Source of the DNA: Providencia rettgeri
GTDB taxonomy: Bacteria > Pseudomonadota > Gammaproteobacteria > Enterobacterales > Enterobacteriaceae
Length of the DNA: 64,000 bases
Assembly: GCF_013702265.1 (NCBI RefSeq)
Contig: NZ_CP059348.1
Location: 3,348,001-3,412,000, forward strand
Direction: 5' to 3'
Shown here: positions 58,983-64,000 of the stretch, piece after piece
Position numbering within the stretch: position 1 is the first letter of the stretch
How the letters are laid out: each line of letters begins with the position of its first letter
Notes under the pieces: generated by a model
The model's input: the letters and a program-made list of their open reading frames with translations, nothing else
Database searches by the model: none
What the model was told of the DNA's origin: nothing
Made by a program: the position numbers and the translations under genes

Positions 58983-59450
58983 ATGAATAGTGATATAGAA
59001 ATCCAATTAAGCGATGTTTTATCTGCCAGTTGCACACGTAATAATTTAGTTTGCACCAGTAAGAAGAGAGCATTAGAAATTATTAGTGAGTTAGCGGCCG
59101 CCGAGTTGGGATTACCGGAAAATACGGTATTTGAAGCGTTACTAACCAGAGAAAAAGTGGGTACCACGGGTATTGGTGGTGGAATTGCAATCCCTCATGG
59201 CAAACTTAGTGAAGGCGAAAGTGCACGCGCCGCTGGCGTGTTTTTGCATTTAGAAGAGCCCATTGCGTTTGATGCGATTGATAACCAACCTGTTGATCTG
59301 CTTTTTGCATTACTTGTTCCATCGGATCAATGTAAAACTCACTTACATACTTTATCTCTTATCGCTAAAAAATTAGCGGATAAAGCATTCTGTAAGCGTC
59401 TACGCAGTGCGCAAAGTGACGAAGAGTTATATCAGATCATCATTGAGTAA
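58983..59450 (+). CDS. ptsN: Nitrogen PTS EIIA protein
   Basis: A 155-residue EIIA-Ntr with the phosphorylated His72 (GIAIPHGKL) and the conserved SKKRALEIISELAA start. It regulates K+ transport and other targets through its phosphorylation state. The start is ATG 58983; a GTG at 58971 is possible but has no ribosome site. rapZ follows after 180 bases. Confidence 0.95.
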   Translation: MNSDIEIQLSDVLSASCTRNNLVCTSKKRALEIISELAAAELGLPENTVFEALLTREKVGTTGIGGGIAIPHGKLSEGESARAAGVFLHLEEPIAFDAIDNQPVDLLFALLVPSDQCKTHLHTLSLIAKKLADKAFCKRLRSAQSDEELYQIIIE

Positions 59451-59630
59451 GTAATAACTAATATGTGTTGATGCCAGCCTAATGATATTGTTATGATTTC
59501 TTTCATTCGGCATCGTAAAACACCGCAAAATGCAAAATAGTCAGACGTGTTTGATCAATTAGAAATGTGTGATCAGTCAGAAATCGATCATTAAGATATA
59601 AATCCTTAAGAGACAGAAGGGAGTTAGCTC

Positions 59631-60485
59631 ATGGTGCTGATGATTGTCAGCGGCCGTTCCGGTTCGGGAAAATCCGTTGCCCTACGCGCGCTGGAAGATA
59701 TGGGTTTCTATTGTGTGGATAACCTTCCGGTAGTCTTACTGCCGGAATTAGCTAATTCACTTGCCGATCGCAATATTTCTGCGGCCGTGAGCATTGACGT
59801 GCGTAATATGCCCGACAATCCAGAAGTGTTCGAAGAAGCGATTGATAAACTGCCATCAACCTTCTCACCACAACTGCTATTTCTGGATGCGGATCGCAAC
59901 ACATTAATTCGTCGTTATAGTGATACCCGTCGATTACACCCGCTTTCAAGTAAAAACTTGTCCTTAGAAAGTGCCATCGATGAAGAAAACGAGCTATTAG
60001 AGCCGCTGCGCTCCCGCGCTGACTTGGTCATTGATACCTCAGAAATGTCAGTGCACGAATTAGCGGAAATGCTCAGAACTCGCTTAATGGGCAAACGCGA
60101 GCGTGAACTGACGATGGTGTTTGAGTCCTTCGGTTTCAAACACGGCATCCCTATTGATGCTGACTACGTTTTCGATGTGCGCTTTTTACCAAACCCACAC
60201 TGGGATCCTAAACTGCGTCCAATGACCGGTTTAGATCGTCCTGTTGCGGCCTTCTTGGACAGACACACAGAGGTTCATAACTTCATTTACCAGACTCGCA
60301 GTTACTTAGAGTTATGGTTGCCAATGTTAGAAACCAATAACCGCAGCTATCTCACCGTCGCCATCGGCTGTACGGGAGGAAAACACCGTTCGGTGTATGT
60401 GGCAGAACAGCTGGCTGATTATTTCCGCTCCCGTGGGAAAAACGTCCAGTCACGCCACAGAACGTTGGAAAAACGCAAGCAATGA
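59631..60485 (+). CDS. rapZ: RNase adapter RapZ
   Basis: A 284-residue P-loop protein with Walker A GRSGSGKS (residues 8-15) and a C-terminal sensor domain ([20 protein letters not shown]). It binds glucosamine-6-phosphate and directs RNase E to GlmZ. It overlaps ptsO by 4 bases (ATGA). Confidence 0.97.
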   Translation: MVLMIVSGRSGSGKSVALRALEDMGFYCVDNLPVVLLPELANSLADRNISAAVSIDVRNMPDNPEVFEEAIDKLPSTFSPQLLFLDADRNTLIRRYSDTRRLHPLSSKNLSLESAIDEENELLEPLRSRADLVIDTSEMSVHELAEMLRTRLMGKRERELTMVFESFGFKHGIPIDADYVFDVRFLPNPHWDPKLRPMTGLDRPVAAFLDRHTEVHNFIYQTRSYLELWLPMLETNNRSYLTVAIGCTGGKHRSVYVAEQLADYFRSRGKNVQSRHRTLEKRKQ

Positions 60486-60754
60486 CCGTCAAAGCGACGA
60501 TTACGCTGAAAAACCGTCTTGGTATGCATGCCAGACCAGCAATGCTTCTCTATGATTTAGTTAAACAATTTAACTCTAGAGTCATTTTAAAAAATGACAG
60601 TCAAATTGAGGCCGAGGCGGATAGCGTTATTGCGATGTTGATGTTAGACTCGGAACAAGGCAGTAAAATTGATATCGAGGTTAGCGGACCCGATGAAGAT
60701 TTGGCGTTATCCGCAATCATTAAACTGTTTGAAAGTGGATTTGACGAAGAGTAG
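60482..60754 (+). CDS. ptsO: Phosphocarrier protein NPr
   Basis: A 90-residue HPr-like protein with the phospho-His16 (GMHARPA) and the second-site block [15 protein letters not shown]. It phosphorylates PtsN from EI-Ntr. Its start overlaps rapZ. The transcript ends near 60891. Confidence 0.97.
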   Translation: MTVKATITLKNRLGMHARPAMLLYDLVKQFNSRVILKNDSQIEAEADSVIAMLMLDSEQGSKIDIEVSGPDEDLALSAIIKLFESGFDEE

Positions 60755-60890
60755 CCCAACTCATTGCGTCTTACATCTTAGCGAACAGAGCGATATACAC
60801 GGTTTTACACGCATAGGCACCGAGTTCGTGATCCCGATCTCTTCCCTTTAACGCCTATAGCGCCTAATATTTTACATAATCTATTTTCTA

Positions 60891-60930
60891 GCAAACACCC
60901 CCTGCCTTCTGGGTGGGGGGTGTTTGCTTT
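60891..60930 (+). terminator. Terminator after ptsO
   Basis: A 12-bp stem GCAAACACCCCC/GGGGGTGTTTGC (60891-60902 and 60916-60927), T-run of three. It lies between ptsO and rnk. Confidence 0.75.
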
Positions 60931-60953
60931 GTACGTCCCTATTGGAGTGTGGT

Positions 60954-61364
60954 ATGACAAAGCCAACAATTATTATCAATGATTTAGATGCAGAACGCTT
61001 AGATGCCCTGATGGAGCAAGCCGCTTATGCGGGTACGCCTGTTGCTGAAGCACTAAACGACGAATTAGACCGCGCAGATATCGTCTCTCCACAAGAGATC
61101 CCTGCGGATGTGGTCACGATGAACAGTACTGTTCGTTTCTTAGATTTAATCAGTAACGAAGAGCGCACACGCACATTGGTTTACCCTGCCTCTCTTAAAG
61201 ATAGTGCAGAACAACTGTCCGTAATGGCGCCAATCGGTGCAGCGTTATTAGGTTTGCATGTTAACGACGAAATTAGCTGGGCACTGCCAAACGGCGTAGA
61301 AACCCGTGTTCGTGTGTTAGAGATTGTTTATCAACCTGAAGCGGCTGGCGAGTTCCATCGCTAG
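60954..61364 (+). CDS. rnk: Nucleoside diphosphate kinase regulator Rnk
   Basis: A 136-residue GreA-like protein. It has [19 protein letters not shown] and the C-terminal GreA/B-type domain ([36 protein letters not shown]). It binds RNA polymerase without the Gre coiled coil tip acidic residues and affects NDK expression. Start ATG 60954 with GGAG. In E. coli rnk lies elsewhere, so its place after ptsO marks a rearrangement. Confidence 0.95.
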   Translation: MTKPTIIINDLDAERLDALMEQAAYAGTPVAEALNDELDRADIVSPQEIPADVVTMNSTVRFLDLISNEERTRTLVYPASLKDSAEQLSVMAPIGAALLGLHVNDEISWALPNGVETRVRVLEIVYQPEAAGEFHR

Positions 61365-61446
61365 TGGCGATGCTCAACAAGAGAAAGAAGACTAGCCGAA
61401 AAAAGTTTCCATCAAGAAACTGTCGTTAGTCTTCAGGCGGTATTCA

Positions 61447-61468
61447 GGCACTCATTGAGTGCCTTTTT
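61447..61468 (+). terminator. Terminator of rnk
   Basis: Stem GGCACTC/GAGTGCC (61447-61453 and 61457-61463) then TTTTT. Convergent pmbA ends soon after. Confidence 0.85.
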
Positions 61469-61498
61469 GCTATTTAGCGCTTATTGAACAATGATAAC

Positions 61499-62839
61499 TT
61501 ACTGCCCTGCAATACTCATTTCAGGGATCAACACAGAGCCACACTGAATATTACTGCGCGTTTCGATATCATCGGCAATAGTCACCATATTCATCCACAT
61601 ATCCTTTAAATTACCCGCAATAGTAATTTCGCTCACCGGATACTGAATTTCGCCATTTTCTACCCAAAAACCGGATGCACCACGGGAATAATCCCCCGTA
61701 ATTCCACTCACACCCTGTCCCATCAGCTCAGTGACCACTAAGCCAGTACCCATTTGCTTCAACAAAGCGTCAAATGATAAGCCTTGTCCCTCAATGCGCC
61801 AGTTATGGATCCCCCCCGCATGACCCGTGCTTTGCAGACCCAGTTTACGCGCAGAATAACTGGTCATCAGCCAGGTTTGCAGAACGCCATTTTCCACAAT
61901 ATTGCGCTCAGTGGTACGCACACCTTCACTGTCAAATGGGGATGAGGCTAATCCGCCCATTAAATGTGGCTGCTCATTGATAGTTAACCAACTTGGTAAA
62001 ATTTGTTTGCCAAGGCTATCCATTAAGAATGATGATTTACGATAAATGCTGCTGCCGCTGATAGCACCGACTAAATGACCAAATAACCCCGTCGCCACTT
62101 CTGAGGCAAAAATCACTGGGGCTTTCATGGTTGGCAATTTACGCGGCGATAAGCGAGATAATGTACGACGAGCACACTCTTGCCCTACCCACTCAGGGGA
62201 TTTCAATGCCTGCATGCTGCGTGCGATGGTATACGCATAATCGCGCTCCATTTCGCCATTTTGCTCGGCGATTACGCAGCTCGACATCGAATAACGGCTA
62301 GAACTGTAACTCTTTAATAAGCCAAGAGAGTTACCAAAGACACGGATACCATAGTGCCCATTGAAGCTACCGCCTTCCGTATTCACAATGCGTGAATCTG
62401 CATTTAATGCGGTCATTTCCGCAATCGAGGCCAGCTTAATGGCTTCCTCGGGGGAAAGCTCTGTAGCTTGGAACAAGTTTAAATCCGGTGCATCGAATGC
62501 CAGTAATGATTTTTCAGCAGGACCTGCGCATGGGTCTTCAGAGGTATAATTCGCAATATCAATCGCGGCTTGAACTGTACGCTCAATGGCTTCTTCGCTT
62601 AAATCCGTTGAAGATGCACTACCTTTGCGTTGTTTATGGTAAACCGTGATCCCGAGCGCCCCATCACTGTTAAATTCCACATTCTCCACGTCACCTTGGC
62701 GAGTGCTCACGCTAATGCCAGTGCTTTTATTGACTGCAACTTCAGCGCCATCACAACGGCTTTTGGCGAATTCCAATGCGTGGGCGACGGCTTGTTCTAA
62801 TTGTTTACGTTGTTCGGCAACTTGTTCAGTAACACTCAT
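61499..62839 (-). CDS. pmbA: Metalloprotease-like protein PmbA (TldE)
   Basis: A 446-residue TldE-type protein ([24 protein letters not shown] near the start, SSYSASSRYSMS-type middle, [26 protein letters not shown] near the end). It partners with TldD in microcin B17 maturation and CcdA degradation; the catalytic HExxxH is in TldD, and is not seen here. It is divergent from darP, as in E. coli. Confidence 0.95.
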   Translation of the reverse strand: MSVTEQVAEQRKQLEQAVAHALEFAKSRCDGAEVAVNKSTGISVSTRQGDVENVEFNSDGALGITVYHKQRKGSASSTDLSEEAIERTVQAAIDIANYTSEDPCAGPAEKSLLAFDAPDLNLFQATELSPEEAIKLASIAEMTALNADSRIVNTEGGSFNGHYGIRVFGNSLGLLKSYSSSRYSMSSCVIAEQNGEMERDYAYTIARSMQALKSPEWVGQECARRTLSRLSPRKLPTMKAPVIFASEVATGLFGHLVGAISGSSIYRKSSFLMDSLGKQILPSWLTINEQPHLMGGLASSPFDSEGVRTTERNIVENGVLQTWLMTSYSARKLGLQSTGHAGGIHNWRIEGQGLSFDALLKQMGTGLVVTELMGQGVSGITGDYSRGASGFWVENGEIQYPVSEITIAGNLKDMWMNMVTIADDIETRSNIQCGSVLIPEMSIAGQ

Positions 62840-63022
62840 GCATTTTGTCCAATAAAGAGGGGAAAAGTGATTTTCTACCTAGACTCGTCATTGTCAGGTA
62901 GTCATAAGGGGGTTTTCCCAGTTACAATAGAGTTAATCTATAAATGTTAACACTCACAACGCCGTAAATCATGCTAATTACTCGTAATTACACGGCGGCG
63001 TTTAGTAAAAAGGAAAATCCCT

Positions 63023-63568
63023 ATGGCCAAACAGCCTGAAGATTGGCTGGATGATATCCCAGCGCCCCAAGATGATGAGGACGATGAGATTATTTGGGTC
63101 AGCAAAAGCGAAATTAAACGCGATGCCGAGATCCTCAAAAAACTGGGGGCTGAACTTGTTGATTTAAGTAAAAGCGAGCTTGAGCGCATCCCATTAGACA
63201 CTCAATTACTTGAGGCTATCGAATTAGCGCAAAAAATTAAGCGTGAAGGCCGTCGTCGTCAATTGCAGCTTATTGGTAAACTGCTACGTTCCCGTGAGGT
63301 TGAACCAATCACTGACGCCCTCGATAAGCTGAAAAACCGCCATAACCAGCAAGTTGTCATTATGCACAAGCTGGAAGATTTACGTAACCGTTTATTGGCT
63401 GATGGCGATGAAGTCATTGAAGAAGTCGTTGCGCTGTTCCCACAAACTGATCGCCAGCAACTGCGTGCATTAGTCCGTAATGCGAAGAAAGAGCGTGATG
63501 GAAATAAGCCACCAAAAGCATTCCGCCAGATTTTCCAATATCTGAAAGAGCTTTCTGATAGCAACTAA
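63023..63568 (+). CDS. darP: Ribosome biogenesis factor DarP (YjgA)
   Basis: A 181-residue highly charged helical protein ([30 protein letters not shown], ..., [24 protein letters not shown]). It matches E. coli YjgA, a factor that docks at the 50S peptidyl-transferase region during assembly. The pair pmbA-darP is conserved. Ribosome site AAAGGAAAA precedes the ATG. Confidence 0.95.
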   Translation: MAKQPEDWLDDIPAPQDDEDDEIIWVSKSEIKRDAEILKKLGAELVDLSKSELERIPLDTQLLEAIELAQKIKREGRRRQLQLIGKLLRSREVEPITDALDKLKNRHNQQVVIMHKLEDLRNRLLADGDEVIEEVVALFPQTDRQQLRALVRNAKKERDGNKPPKAFRQIFQYLKELSDSN

Positions 63569-63724
63569 TCATCGATTCCCCTATACCCACAGTGGTTTAG
63601 GGGAGTATTCTTAAAAACCCACCGCATTGTTGCTTGCGATACCAAATCGCACTATCATCTTCAACGTCATATTTTGACCCGTATTATCGCGGCTGCTGAA
63701 CCACGATAAATTAATGAGGCAAAT

Positions 63725-63958
63725 ATGGATAACACCCGAAATAGAGCTTGGCGTCGAGCCAAAGATCGTATTAATAAATCACGCGACAATTTAAATTCAC
63801 AAGAAATCCAATGTTTTACTCCAGAAAAAAACTGGAAGCATTTGTACCTTCGAAGTGAAAAATTGGCTCGTGCCGCACAACTAGGCATTGATTATCCTCA
63901 AGTGAGTAACGCACTACTTGCGCGACGTAGCCTTGAAGATATGCAAAATGACAAATGA
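63725..63958 (+). CDS. Small basic hypothetical protein
   Basis: A 77-residue hydrophilic, basic protein, helical, with several Arg and Lys clusters (MDNTRNRAWRRAKDRINKSRDN). I do not recognise a domain. An AGG-type ribosome site lies 7 bases before the ATG. The opposite strand also has an open frame, but codon use and the ribosome site favour this strand. No neighbours beyond the window edge can be read. Confidence 0.5.
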   Translation: MDNTRNRAWRRAKDRINKSRDNLNSQEIQCFTPEKNWKHLYLRSEKLARAAQLGIDYPQVSNALLARRSLEDMQNDK

Positions 63959-64000
63959 ACCTTTTATTCATCTGCAGTCGAAATCAATGGCGTAGCCCTA

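Noticed and set aside
63667-63888. Minus-strand frame at window end
   Set aside because: It overlaps the better supported plus-strand small gene.

Overview
The window looks like a chromosomal segment of a low-GC member of the Enterobacterales, most likely Providencia or a close relative in the Morganellaceae. Nearly all housekeeping proteins align closely, from memory, with Escherichia coli proteins, but codon use is AT-rich. ERIC repeats are present and a fimbrial operon of Proteus/Providencia type sits at the left end. The genus is inferred, not proven. I see no prophage, insertion sequence, integron or CRISPR array.

Layout. 1-5000: a chaperone/usher fimbrial operon on the minus strand (major pilin, usher, chaperone, two minor subunits, the last cut by the window edge). 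5700-9400: a YiaA-like membrane protein, a small serine hydrolase, tRNA-Ile2(CAU), a diaminopentanoate-dehydrogenase-like enzyme and an acetyltransferase. 9600-20500: fadH with a FadR-like operator, sstT, an unrecognised Cys-rich protein, alx behind a yybP-ykoY (manganese) riboswitch, yqjA, yqjDEK, a DoxX protein, yhaJ and yhaK. 20688-28667: an accessory catabolic locus. 28800-35100: a YccM-like Fe-S membrane protein, three head-to-tail ERIC elements, rnpB, rsmI, and lpoA-yraN-diaA-dolP. 35100-49700: mtgA, elbB, arcB, a solitary gltD, sspBA, rpsI-rplM, zapE, zapG, degQ, degS, murA. 49700-61400: ibaG, mlaFEDCB, then kdsD-kdsC-lptC-lptA-lptB-rpoN-hpf-ptsN-rapZ-ptsO, then rnk. 61500-64000: pmbA, darP and a small hypothetical protein.

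The most interesting part is 20688-28667. A GTG-started regulator with two PRDs, an EIIB-like domain and an EIIA domain precedes eight tightly packed genes: a stand-alone PRD protein, an SFCGS-family protein, DUF4312, two membrane proteins (DUF4311, DUF4310), a cog3964-type amidohydrolase, a DgaE-like PLP ammonia lyase and a DgaF-like KDGP aldolase. The order suggests uptake of an acylated amino sugar acid or similar compound, deacylation, loss of ammonia to a 2-keto-3-deoxy sugar acid, and aldol cleavage to pyruvate plus a C3 product. No recognisable PTS permease or kinase is encoded. The 482-base gap between regulator and operon carries an array of TTTCCACT motifs, three of them exactly 31 bases apart, probably operator sites. 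The SFCGS protein has a Cys-Gly-(Ser/Thr)-Gly block and an NVLxFG block that resemble RpiB/LacAB sugar-phosphate isomerases.

Other observations worth checking are an lpoA lacking about 90 residues of its N-terminal TPR-like domain, gltD without gltB beside arcB, a sigma-E-like promoter before degQ, and an ERIC element whose end forms part of the yhaJ stop codon. Start sites were chosen from Shine-Dalgarno spacing and remembered homologues; comparisons with E. coli are from memory, not from a search.
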